From NCBI RefSeq assembly GCF_005144585.1, contig NZ_SSMQ01000033.1, positions 1-64,000 on the forward strand: a stretch of DNA of 64,000 bases. Direction: 5' to 3'. The position numbers were made by a program, and so were the translations under genes. How positions within the stretch are numbered: position 1 is the stretch's first letter; the number at the start of each line of letters is the position of its first letter. The notes under the pieces were generated by a model, which did no database searches, was not told the origin of the DNA, and worked only from the letters and a program-made list of their open reading frames with translations. Origin of the DNA: Polyangium fumosum (GTDB lineage: Bacteria; Myxococcota_A; Polyangia; Polyangiales; Polyangiaceae). Positions 17,011 through 23,771 of the stretch are shown here, piece by piece.

Positions 17011-17382
17011 TCAGCGGATGGGGCGGAGGTGGTCGTAGCTGCTGTCGAGGGGCTTGTAGGTTGCCACGAGCGTGGCCGACATGTTCTCCGGGTTGATGTC
17101 CTTCACGCAGTAGTACACAAGGTCGAAGCGAACGCAGTCACCTTCCAGGATCGTGGCGGGCGGGGGCTCGAAGCCTTCGCCCCACCAGTTCGGTGCCGAT
17201 TCGGGCACATTGCATTTCCACGCCATGAACGCGGAGTCCGGCTTGATGGTGACTTCGCGTAGCCAGACATTGCAATCCTTCACGCGTGTTGGCTTGTCGA
17301 GCTCGACCGTGATCTCGGAGGGCTCGGCGCGGCTGCATGCGGAGAGGACGAGGGCAACAACGATGAAGACTGAAAATCGCAT
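17011..17382 (-). CDS. Small lipoprotein, family A copy 1
   Basis: This encodes 123 residues. A lipoprotein signal with lipobox LSAC is followed by a compact mature domain with four further Cys (DCNVWL, KCNVPES, GDCVRF, YYCVKD), a conserved NWWGEG motif and a terminal LRPIR. The ATG at 17382 gives the same length as copy 2; a TTG at 17388 is an alternative. Copy 2 at 17856 differs at only about three residues in the mature part, so the two are recent duplicates. Family A has five members in this array. Function is unknown; an envelope-anchored, disulfide-stabilised protein is what the sequence shows. Confidence 0.75.
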   Translation of the reverse strand: MRFSVFIVVALVLSACSRAEPSEITVELDKPTRVKDCNVWLREVTIKPDSAFMAWKCNVPESAPNWWGEGFEPPPATILEGDCVRFDLVYYCVKDINPENMSATLVATYKPLDSSYDHLRPIR

Positions 17383-17384
17383 GG

Positions 17385-17645
17385 TCAATCACCGGAACCG
17401 AGGTGTTTGTCACAGGTTTTGAAGCTTATTTCTTCTCTGGGCTTGCAATCGAGGCATTTTCGGCGCATTTCGTTGCAACAATCGTAACAACCTGGGCGGG
17501 CACTCTTGTGGTCGCAACTGTTTTGACAAAGAGAGGTCGCCTCGTTGCACTTCAACGGGTCCGAGCACTGGATCGCCGTCACGCTGGACCCACCACAGGC
17601 CGTGAGCAAGCTCGCCAGGAGGAACATCACCGGACCCACCCGCAT
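17385..17645 (-). CDS. Small Cys-rich lipoprotein, family B copy 1
   Basis: This encodes 86 residues from the ATG at 17645 (MRVGPVMFLLASLLTACGG). The lipoprotein signal (lipobox LTAC) is almost identical in all three B copies. The mature domain has about ten Cys (QCSDPLKC, LCQNSCDHK, CYDCCNEMRRKCLDC), typical of a small disulfide-knotted secreted domain. It lies two bases upstream of family A copy 1 on the same strand, so the two are probably co-transcribed. Unlike B2 and B3 it has a longer tail (DKHLGSGD). The mature part is far more diverged than the signal peptide among copies. No known family was recognised. Confidence 0.7.
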   Translation of the reverse strand: MRVGPVMFLLASLLTACGGSSVTAIQCSDPLKCNEATSLCQNSCDHKSARPGCYDCCNEMRRKCLDCKPREEISFKTCDKHLGSGD

Positions 17646-17694
17646 GCCCCCCAGCCTGCCGGCGGTGTCCCGACGCGTCAACCTCTTTCCCCGC

Positions 17695-17780
17695 CTGGAT
17701 CACCCCTCGCCCCCCGCGCAACCGCCCCGATCCACGCCGCGAGCTGCTCCGTCACCCCGCACAACCGCCTCCTTCGAGAC
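17695..17780. repeat. 43-bp repeat array 2 (two units)
   Basis: Two adjacent 43-bp units run 17695-17737 and 17738-17780 (core CTGGATCACCCCTCGCCCCC and CGCGCAACCGCC). They are nearly identical to the pair at 18947-19032 and related to the six-unit array at 20205. The units sit between family B copy 1 and the broken gene fragment at 17782, exactly as in the next cassette. Confidence 0.85.
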
Positions 17781-17781
17781 C

Positions 17782-17851
17782 AGCGGGGTGGCGGTGGTGC
17801 CGGTGGTTTCGGCAGGGTATGGGGGTGGTGGTGGTGAGCGGGGGGTTTTGA
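17782..17851 (+). pseudogene. Degenerate 3' fragment of the 16461-17006 gene, copy 1
   Basis: The bases from AGCGGGGTGGCGG through the TGA at 17849 repeat the end of the gene at 16461-17006 (original 16938-17006). A small indel in the G/T-rich stretch breaks the frame. The match continues without interruption into the 3' end of the adjacent minus-strand lipoprotein gene, which shows the fragment was carried along by tandem duplication. Confidence 0.8.
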
Positions 17852-17855
17852 GGGG

Positions 17856-18227
17856 TCAGCGGATGGGGCGGAGCTGGTCGTAGCTGCTGTCGAGGGGCTT
17901 GTAGGTTGCCACGAGCGTGGCCGACATGTTCTCCGGGTTGATGTCCTTCACGCAGTAGTACACAAGGTCGAAGCGAACGCAGTCACCTTCCAGGATCGTG
18001 GCAGCCGGAGGCTCGAACCCCTCGCCCCACCAGTTCGGTGCCGATTCGGGCACATTGCATTTCCACGCCATGAACGCGGAGTCCGGCTTGATGGTGACGC
18101 TACGTAGCCAGACATTGCAGTCCTTCACGCGTGTTGGCTTGTCGAGCTCGACCGTGATCTCGGAGGGCTCGCCGCGTGCGCAGGAGGCGAGCGCGAGGGC
18201 CAGGATGAGAAGAACGGAGCTTCGCAT
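17856..18227 (-). CDS. Small lipoprotein, family A copy 2
   Basis: This encodes 123 residues from the ATG at 18227 (MRSSVLLILALALASCARGE; lipobox LASC). Its mature domain is almost the same as copy 1: the only visible differences after EPSEITVELDK are Ser for Glu in the WLR-x-VT segment, Ala for Pro in PPAAT, and Gln for His near the end (YDQLRPIR). The signal peptide, by contrast, resembles those of copies 4 and 5 (ASCARGEPSE). This mosaic suggests gene conversion or recombination between copies. It follows copy A3 on the same strand with a 23-bp gap. Function is unknown. Confidence 0.75.
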   Translation of the reverse strand: MRSSVLLILALALASCARGEPSEITVELDKPTRVKDCNVWLRSVTIKPDSAFMAWKCNVPESAPNWWGEGFEPPAATILEGDCVRFDLVYYCVKDINPENMSATLVATYKPLDSSYDQLRPIR

Positions 18228-18250
18228 GGATCCTCGATCGCGGCAGGGAG

Positions 18251-18637
18251 TCATCGGATCGGGCGGATATGGTCGATTCGCCGGTGCGTGGCCTCGTAGG
18301 TCGCCCGTATCTTCACCGAGACCCCGGGGTTGATGTTCTCCACGCAATAAAATTTCATACCGAAGCGCTGGCATTCGCCTACGTAGATGCTGGATGCAGG
18401 AGGTTGGCTGCCCGGTCCCCACCAGTTCTTTTCGGCTACGAAGGACTCTGGCACGTCGCAGATGTACGCCAAGTCCGCGACAAAGGGATCCTGCGCGAGC
18501 GCATGGTGCAAGAACACGTTGCAGCCGTTCACGTGGGAGGCTTTGCCCACCTGGAGCTCGATCTCGGTCGGCTCGGTCCGTTCGCATCCAGCGAGAACGA
18601 GAAGTAGAGCGGCGATGGCGAGGGCATGGCTTTTCAT
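18251..18637 (-). CDS. Small lipoprotein, family A copy 3
   Basis: This encodes 128 residues from the ATG at 18637 (MKSHALAIAALLLVLAGCER; lipobox LAGC). It keeps the family A framework: GCNVFLHHAL, ICDVPESF, KNWWGPG, GECQRFG, FYCVENINPG and HIRPIR. Otherwise it is well diverged from copies 1 and 2 and closer to copies 4 and 5. The Cys positions and the NWWG motif are the invariant features. It lies 23 bases downstream of family B copy 2 on the same strand. Confidence 0.72.
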   Translation of the reverse strand: MKSHALAIAALLLVLAGCERTEPTEIELQVGKASHVNGCNVFLHHALAQDPFVADLAYICDVPESFVAEKNWWGPGSQPPASSIYVGECQRFGMKFYCVENINPGVSVKIRATYEATHRRIDHIRPIR

Positions 18638-18660
18638 GGTCGGCTTCCTGAGAGAATTCA

Positions 18661-18897
18661 TCAATCGCACCTGCCAAAGTGGGTCCCTTCGTTCACGCAG
18701 TCGAGGCACTTTCGGCGCGTCTCGTTGCAGCAATCGTTACAGCTCGGCAATGCCCACTTGTGGTCACAACTGTTATGACAGGAGGTGGTCTGCTCCTCAC
18801 ACCACTCTGGAGCCCTACACTGGGTCGCCGTCACCGTCGACCCACCACAGGCCGTGATCAAGCTCGCCAGCAGGAACATCACCGGACCCACCCGCAT
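18661..18897 (-). CDS. Small Cys-rich lipoprotein, family B copy 2
   Basis: This encodes 78 residues from the ATG at 18897. The signal peptide MRVGPVMFLLASLITACGGS is nearly identical to B1 and B3. The mature domain shares the Cys scaffold (CEEQTTSCHNSCDHK, CNDCCNETRRKCLDC) but differs elsewhere and ends GTHFGRCD. Probably transcribed first in a B2-A3-A2 unit. An open frame extends 12 codons further upstream (MTRGERAGRLRG) but the lipoprotein signal fits the shorter start. Confidence 0.7.
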   Translation of the reverse strand: MRVGPVMFLLASLITACGGSTVTATQCRAPEWCEEQTTSCHNSCDHKWALPSCNDCCNETRRKCLDCVNEGTHFGRCD

Positions 18898-18946
18898 GCC
18901 CCGAAGCCTGCCGGCCCTCTCCCCACGCGTCAACCTCTTTCCCCGC

Positions 18947-19032
18947 CTGGATCACCCCTCGCCCCCCGCGCAACCGCCCCGATCCACGCCGCGAGCCGCT
19001 CCGTCACCCCGCACAACCGCCTCCTTCGAGAC
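18947..19032. repeat. 43-bp repeat array 3 (two units)
   Basis: Two 43-bp units at 18947-18989 and 18990-19032, nearly identical to array 2. They again lie between a family B gene and the broken fragment of the 16461 gene. Together with array 2 they mark the borders of the duplicated cassette. Confidence 0.85.
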
Positions 19033-19033
19033 C

Positions 19034-19101
19034 AGCGGGGGGCGGTGGTGCCGGTGGTCTCGACAGAGTATGGCGGGGTGGTGGTGAGGGGGGCGTTTTG
19101 A
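19034..19101 (+). pseudogene. Degenerate 3' fragment of the 16461-17006 gene, copy 2
   Basis: From AGCGGGGGGCGGTGG to the TGA at 19099-19101 the sequence is a second decayed copy of the end of the 16461 gene, more diverged than the one at 17782. It joins directly to the 3' end of family A copy 4, repeating the same junction. Confidence 0.75.
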
Positions 19102-19105
19102 GGGG

Positions 19106-19489
19106 TCAGCGGATGGGGCGGAGATGATCGAACCTGCGGTCATGGAGGTTCTCGTAGGTCGCCTTGAGGGTGACCGATTTCCCGGGATCCATCTCGACCA
19201 TACAGTAGACCTTCTTACCGAAGCGCAGGCAGTCTCCCACCGACATGCCGGTGCATAGGGGGCGCTGGCCTTCACCCCACCAGTTCTTCTCCTTCGCGAA
19301 CGATTCGGGCACGTCACACACATGCCCCACGAACGCCAGGACGGGCTCCCCTCCCAGCGCCTCATGCAGGAATACGTTGCAGCCGTCCACGTGCGATACC
19401 TGGTCCACTTCGAGCGTGATCTCGGAGGGCTCGCCGCGTGCGCAGGAAGCGAGCGCGAGGGCCGCGAACATGCAGAAGAAACCTCGCAT
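19106..19489 (-). CDS. Small lipoprotein, family A copy 4
   Basis: This encodes 127 residues (MRGFFCMFAALALASCARGE; lipobox LASC). The family A framework is present: GCNVFLHEAL, VCDVPESF, KNWWGEG, GDCLRFG, VYCMVEMDPG and HLRPIR. It is closest to copy A5, sharing the VEMxPGxSVTLKATYE segment. It lies 23 bases from copy A5 on the same strand, giving a B3-A5-A4 unit. Unknown function. Confidence 0.72.
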   Translation of the reverse strand: MRGFFCMFAALALASCARGEPSEITLEVDQVSHVDGCNVFLHEALGGEPVLAFVGHVCDVPESFAKEKNWWGEGQRPLCTGMSVGDCLRFGKKVYCMVEMDPGKSVTLKATYENLHDRRFDHLRPIR

Positions 19490-19512
19490 GGCTTCTCGAC
19501 TGCGGCAGGACG

Positions 19513-19893
19513 TCAGCGGATCGGCCGGAGGTGATCGACTCTCCGGTGCGTGACCTCGTAGGTCGCCTTGAGCGTAACCGACTCCCCGGGTTCCATTTCG
19601 ACGAGACAGTAGAACCGGTCACCCAGGCGCATGCAGTCTCCCATCATCATCGTGGTGGCTGGCCTTTGGGTTCCCTCGCCCCACCAGTTCTTTTCATTCA
19701 CAAACGATTCCGGCACGTCGCAGGCGGACGTCATGAAGGAGCCAGGAGGATCCCCAGGAGTCGCATCGTGCACGAAGACGTTACAGCCGTGCACGCGCGT
19801 CGCTTTGCCGACTTCGAGTGTGACTTCGGAGGGCTCGCCGCGTGCGCACGCGGCGAGGGCCACGGAGACAATCATGAGGAGTGAAGTTCGCAT
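19513..19893 (-). CDS. Small lipoprotein, family A copy 5
   Basis: This encodes 126 residues from the ATG at 19893 (MRTSLLMIVSVALAACARGE; lipobox LAAC). It has the conserved GCNVFVHDA, ACDVPESF, KNWWGEG, GDCMRLG, FYCLVEMEPG and HLRPIR motifs. It is the copy next to family B copy 3, with a 22-bp gap. Five A copies with conserved Cys and NWWG but varied surfaces point to a diversifying family. Confidence 0.72.
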   Translation of the reverse strand: MRTSLLMIVSVALAACARGEPSEVTLEVGKATRVHGCNVFVHDATPGDPPGSFMTSACDVPESFVNEKNWWGEGTQRPATTMMMGDCMRLGDRFYCLVEMEPGESVTLKATYEVTHRRVDHLRPIR

Positions 19894-19915
19894 ATTTGAT
19901 TCCTTGAAAACGTTA

Positions 19916-20155
19916 TCAGTCACAGCGGTCGAACTTGATCTCTTCCTTGGGCGCGCAGTCGAGGCATTTCTGACGTGTCTGTTCGCAACACTTGCCACAA
20001 CTCGGTCTTGCCCCCGGGTTGCCGCAACTGTTCCAACACAGATTTGTCTGCTCCTCACACCACTCCGGGGCCTTGCACTGGGTCGCCGTCACGCTGGACC
20101 CACCACAGGCCGTCAGCAAGCTCGCCAGCAGGAACATCACCGGACCCACCCGCAT
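19916..20155 (-). CDS. Small Cys-rich lipoprotein, family B copy 3
   Basis: This encodes 79 residues from the ATG at 20155. The signal peptide MRVGPVMFLLASLLTACGGS matches B1 and B2. The mature part (CEEQTNLCWNSCGN, CGKCCEQTRQKCLDC, FDRCD) keeps the Cys pattern but differs at most other positions. It is the most upstream gene of the array. Upstream of it lies the six-unit 43-bp array, so any promoter would be within or just before the repeats. Confidence 0.7.
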   Translation of the reverse strand: MRVGPVMFLLASLLTACGGSSVTATQCKAPEWCEEQTNLCWNSCGNPGARPSCGKCCEQTRQKCLDCAPKEEIKFDRCD

Positions 20156-20204
20156 GCCCCGCAGCCTGCCGGCCCTCTCCCGACGCGTCAACCTCATTCC
20201 CCGC

Positions 20205-20462
20205 CTGGATCGCCCCTCGCACCCCGTACAACCATGCGGATCGCGACCTCGATCCACCCCGTCGCTCCGCGCAACCGGTGCACGCCCAACCTCGATCGCC
20301 CCCCGCGCCTCCCGCGACCGCCTCCCTCGCGACCTCGATCGCCCCCCGCACCCCGCGCAACCACCGCGCTCCCCCCCTCGAACCACCCCCGCGCGTCACG
20401 CAACCGGGTCGATCAAGACCTCGATCCACCCAGTTGCGCAGGCTCCCTCACGAATCCTCACC
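20205..20462. repeat. 43-bp repeat array 4 (six units)
   Basis: Units begin at 20205, 20248, 20291, 20334, 20377 and 20420, exactly 43 bp apart, with core CTCGATCCACCCC or CTCGATCGCCCCCC and a later CGCGCAACC. The last unit runs over the stop codon of the minus-strand gene ending at 20448. Arrays 2 and 3 are clearly the same repeat; array 1 at 5.4 kb has the same period and a similar GACC-TCGA-C-rich core but is more distant. No unique spacers separate the units, so this is not a CRISPR array. Confidence 0.9.
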
Positions 20463-21134
20463 CTCCAAACCCTCGTCCGTGGAACCCACCTCACGCTTCC
20501 GCTTCGGCCGCGTCGGCTCCAGGAAGGCCGCGACGCGCTTCGGTTGCCCCGGGAAGAGCTTCTTCAGGTCCCCTTCGAGCCGGTCGAGCTCCAGGTTGAT
20601 GTCCTCCACGTAAAGCTCCTCCGACGTGCTCTGCAAGGCCAGCGCGCGCAGCCGGTCCGCGCGCTCCGTCGCGCTCCCGTCGAGCTTGTTCGTCACCGAC
20701 CCGAGCCGCAGCGTCCATTGCAATGCGAGCGGCTCGTCCGGGTTCCGCCCGAGCTCGTCGAGCCACGCGCGCCCCTGCTTTACCTCCCGCTCGATCCCGA
20801 ATGCCTGCGCCGCCGACGGCGAGACGTCCTTGAAAAATCGCGTATAGGGGGGCGCATCCCGCCGGCCCCCCGTCTTGTCCACGACGTCCCTGCCAAACGC
20901 CGCGACCTCCGGATCCCATTGCGCATCCGCCACCGCGAGCCGCGCCCGCGCCCGGCCGAGCGCGCGCTCCAGCTTGCGGCGCTCCGCCGAGAGCGTGTCG
21001 CCCCTGGCCGTGAGCGATTCCCATAAAGGCGCGAGGTGCTTCGTGGTTTCGTCGCTGGACAGGCCGTCGGCGATGGAGGCGCAAATGTCGGCCGCGAGCT
21101 GGGCAGAGGTGTTCGTGCGTAGATGGGTAGCCAT
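20448..21134 (-). CDS. Hypothetical helical protein
   Basis: This encodes 228 residues, soluble and charged, with no signal peptide. Long Arg/Glu/Leu-rich stretches (SAERRKLERALGRARARLA and NLELDRLEGDLKKLF) suggest helical or coiled-coil structure. The C-terminus is basic then acidic (RPKRKREVGSTDEG). It was not recognised as any named family. The last few codons overlap the final unit of the 43-bp array. It is in the same direction as the lipoprotein array but separated from it by the repeats, so co-transcription is uncertain. Confidence 0.6.
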   Translation of the reverse strand: MATHLRTNTSAQLAADICASIADGLSSDETTKHLAPLWESLTARGDTLSAERRKLERALGRARARLAVADAQWDPEVAAFGRDVVDKTGGRRDAPPYTRFFKDVSPSAAQAFGIEREVKQGRAWLDELGRNPDEPLALQWTLRLGSVTNKLDGSATERADRLRALALQSTSEELYVEDINLELDRLEGDLKKLFPGQPKRVAAFLEPTRPKRKREVGSTDEGLEGEDS

Positions 21135-21167
21135 GTGCGGAAGGTAACGGGTGCGGCGGGGGAGGTG

Positions 21168-21596
21168 TCAAGGGGAAAGGGGGCCCCCTCGTCTCGGCCG
21201 CTTCACGCGTGGCATGGAAGCGCGTAGCTCGATCAACGCCAGGGTCACGATTTCGGCAGCGTGCTTGTGGGCTTCCGCGATGAGGAGCGCCGTGAGCGGC
21301 TCGCCGGCCGGCACGCCGTGGAAGGTCCTTCGGCCGTGCGTGCTCTTGATCTTGTCCGCGGTGACATAGAGGCGATGGTCGCTCCCGACGAGGTAAAGCC
21401 CGATCCGCTCCCGCACCGCAGGATCGACGTGGAATCGCTCGGTTTCACGATGCGTCAAGGCAAACCAGGGGGTCGCGTTCGCCCCGCTCTCCGCTTCGGT
21501 CCAGAAAGACGAGCCCACATAGAAGACGCCGTCGCTCCGTCGGGCGTACGCCGCGGTGCACCGGGGATCCGGTCTCGCAATTCGCTCGTTGCTCAT
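21168..21596 (-). CDS. Hypothetical protein in sigma-factor operon
   Basis: This encodes 142 residues from the ATG at 21596 (MSNERIARPDPRCTAAYARR). No signal peptide or membrane segment. It starts 16 bases after the stop of the sigma-factor gene, so the two are probably an operon. A conserved-looking core (FYVGSSFWTEAES, WFALTHRETERFHVDPAVRERIGLYLV) is followed by a basic C-terminus (RVKRPRRGG). No family recognised. A regulatory role is possible from context but not shown by the sequence. Confidence 0.6.
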   Translation of the reverse strand: MSNERIARPDPRCTAAYARRSDGVFYVGSSFWTEAESGANATPWFALTHRETERFHVDPAVRERIGLYLVGSDHRLYVTADKIKSTHGRRTFHGVPAGEPLTALLIAEAHKHAAEIVTLALIELRASMPRVKRPRRGGPLSP

Positions 21597-21612
21597 GGTG
21601 TTTCGATTCCCC

Positions 21613-22662
21613 TCACTTGGGCGACGATCCCGGGCGTGAGAGCGTCGCCCCCGGCGCCGCGGGCACCGCCGGTTTCGTGGCGTTCTCCGCATAAAGAGCC
21701 AGCGCCGAGCGCCCCTTGCGCGGCGCCGGCATTTCGTGGTTCTCGTGGACCTCGGGCACCCTCGGCGGAACGGGGCGCGCCGAAGGGACGAGCGCCGGGA
21801 CACGCGCGATTTCGACGGCCTCGCCGTCGTGCACCGGCGGAAGGGGACTTGCCGCGGGGCCGCATGCGCGCGCGCCGGGCGATCCGGGCATCGCATGGGG
21901 ATGGGGGGAGGGCGTGGACGAGAGCACGAGAGCCGCCGCACCCATGCCGAGGAGCGCCCGCATCGGCGCGCGATGGGCCGATCGGGTGAGCCGTCGCCAC
22001 GCGGCCTCGAGCCTCGCGCGCGCCTCACGTGCGAACAGGGCGACGAGCAGGAAGGGCACGAGAGCAAAGGTCCGGCGGCCGGGCCGCACCTCGTCGAGCT
22101 GCGCGAGCCGTTTGCGCAGGAGCCGCCGCGTCGCCGAGATACGCGAAAAGATTGTGCTCGGGGCCATGGCCTGCTCGGCTGCGAGATCGCGAATGCCTCG
22201 ATCGTGGATCAGGTGCTCGACGAGCAGGTGACGTTGCATGTCGTCGAGCCCTCCGAACGCAATCGCGAGCCTCGTTTGTTCCTCCAGGACGAAGGTCGTG
22301 TCCGACGCGTCGGGCGTGTTCTCCAGGGCCTCCTGCTCGAAGACGATATCGGGCGCGTTCTGCTGTTTGCGCAGGTGGCGGAGCGTGATGTTTTTCGCGA
22401 TGGAACAAAGCCATTGGCTCATCCCCTCGCGATCGGCTGGATCCGGGCGCTTCGATTTGGGCTTGCGACAGGCGACCACGAATGCATCATTGACGAGGTC
22501 GGCGACATGATCACGATTCGCACCCAATCGACGCACCACACGCCGCATCTGCGTGATGTGGTGCGCGAGGTCCGCCGCCGAGATGCCGAGCTCCTCCCTG
22601 GACGCAGGGGCGGCGTCGGCCGAGGTCGTCGGGGGCACGGGGGGGCGGGGCGCTGCCTGCAT
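21613..22662 (-). CDS. ECF-like RNA polymerase sigma factor with membrane-linked C-terminal extension
   Basis: This encodes 349 residues. Residues 25-100 fit sigma region 2 (VADLVNDAFVVACRK, MSQWLCSIAKNITLRHLRKQ). Residues 120-190 fit region 4 with a helix-turn-helix (FGGLDDMQRHLLVEHLI, IRDLAAEQAMAPSTIFSRISATRRLLRKRL). The remainder is unusual for a sigma factor: a hydrophobic stretch FALVPFLLVALFA, another at ALLGMGAAALVLSS, then a Pro/Ala-rich tail of about 110 residues. This suggests a built-in membrane anchor or anti-sigma-like part. It is divergent from the beta-barrel-like gene at 22689 over only 26 bp, so that gene is a likely target. Its own operon includes the 142-residue gene. Confidence 0.75.
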   Translation of the reverse strand: MQAAPRPPVPPTTSADAAPASREELGISAADLAHHITQMRRVVRRLGANRDHVADLVNDAFVVACRKPKSKRPDPADREGMSQWLCSIAKNITLRHLRKQQNAPDIVFEQEALENTPDASDTTFVLEEQTRLAIAFGGLDDMQRHLLVEHLIHDRGIRDLAAEQAMAPSTIFSRISATRRLLRKRLAQLDEVRPGRRTFALVPFLLVALFAREARARLEAAWRRLTRSAHRAPMRALLGMGAAALVLSSTPSPHPHAMPGSPGARACGPAASPLPPVHDGEAVEIARVPALVPSARPVPPRVPEVHENHEMPAPRKGRSALALYAENATKPAVPAAPGATLSRPGSSPK

Positions 22663-22688
22663 GTTTGTAAATCCCAGGAGAAGGGCTT

Positions 22689-23768
22689 TTGTCCGAAAAA
22701 ATTCGACGAGGGGTCCAGATCGTTTCTCCGGACCACCGGTTTCGGGACGTGGCTCACAGGATCGGGCGACGTGTTGCGTGCGGGGCGATGGGGGTCGTTT
22801 CCTGGCTCACCACGTCTCCCGCCCGGGCCGACGAGCTGCTCCACCACCGCCTGGTGTTCGAGGGGGATCGGTCGCTGCCGCTGTGTGACCAGGCGCTCAA
22901 GTTCAAGGCGCTCCTCGTCGAGCGGGTGCCGTTCACGGTCTTCGACCCGCCGACGCCCCGCACGCTCGTCGTGCGGGTGCGGCGCGCGCCGAACGGCGAC
23001 AAGACGGCGGAGGTCTCCGTCAAGGACGAGGCCGGGCAGGTGCTCGCCACGGATCTCCACGTGTACGATCCTGCGTTCGAGTGCTTCGAGATGCTCTACT
23101 GGACGGCGATCGACGCGGCGAAGCTCATGCGCGCGGCCGGGACGGTGGCGGCGCCGGAGGAACCACCGGCCCCGCCGGAGCCGCCAGCGCCTCCCCCGCG
23201 TCCGCCGCCCCCGCCGGAGCCACCACCCAAGCCTGCCCGCGAGCCCGAGAAATCGACTCCGGTGCCGAGCGTCGCCCCGCGGCGGTACTTCCTGGGGGGC
23301 GGGGCCTCGGTTGTGTACAACCTCGCGCCGGAGATCGTGGTGGGGCCACGGTTGTTGTTCGGGATCGAACGCGGGGCGTTCGTTGGGGAGGTGGATGCGA
23401 GGTGGTTGCCGCTGCTGGAGACGCGGACGGCTGGCTACACCGTGCTCGACGTTCACACGATGTCCCTCTCGGTTGCGGGGTGCCTGAAGCGGGACTGGCT
23501 GCTCGGCTGCGGCATCCTGATGGGCGGTGCCGCGCGCGTCCAGGTGTGGCACCGCGAAGACTACGTGCCGGTGTACAGCGGGTTTTTCGGCGTGGGCGTC
23601 CGCGGAGCTGTCGAGGCGCCACTGACGACGTCGATCACAGTTCGCATCGATGCGGAGGGCGTGTGGACACCACGCCCCATCCGCCTCGATCCAAGCTGGT
23701 ACGGCACCCCGGCGTTGCTACCGCTCCACGTGAGTGGCGGAGCATCTCTCGTGTACGCGATCAAGTGA
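22689..23768 (+). CDS. Exported protein with Pro-rich linker and outer-membrane-like C-terminus
   Basis: This encodes up to 359 residues. A cleavable signal ends near TTSPARA-DEL; the true start may be the GTG at about 22749, since the first 20 residues are not signal-like. The mature N-terminal domain (residues 50-155) is unknown. A Pro-rich linker ([20 protein letters not shown]) follows. The last 165 residues show alternating hydrophobic strands rich in Gly and aromatics (YFLGGGASVVYNLAPEIVVGP, GGASLVYAIK), as in a small outer-membrane beta-barrel. The modular form (periplasmic domain, Pro hinge, barrel) recurs in myxobacteria. Likely under control of the divergent sigma factor, which is inferred from arrangement. 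Confidence 0.65.
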   Translation: MSEKIRRGVQIVSPDHRFRDVAHRIGRRVACGAMGVVSWLTTSPARADELLHHRLVFEGDRSLPLCDQALKFKALLVERVPFTVFDPPTPRTLVVRVRRAPNGDKTAEVSVKDEAGQVLATDLHVYDPAFECFEMLYWTAIDAAKLMRAAGTVAAPEEPPAPPEPPAPPPRPPPPPEPPPKPAREPEKSTPVPSVAPRRYFLGGGASVVYNLAPEIVVGPRLLFGIERGAFVGEVDARWLPLLETRTAGYTVLDVHTMSLSVAGCLKRDWLLGCGILMGGAARVQVWHREDYVPVYSGFFGVGVRGAVEAPLTTSITVRIDAEGVWTPRPIRLDPSWYGTPALLPLHVSGGASLVYAIK

Positions 23769-23771
23769 CCG

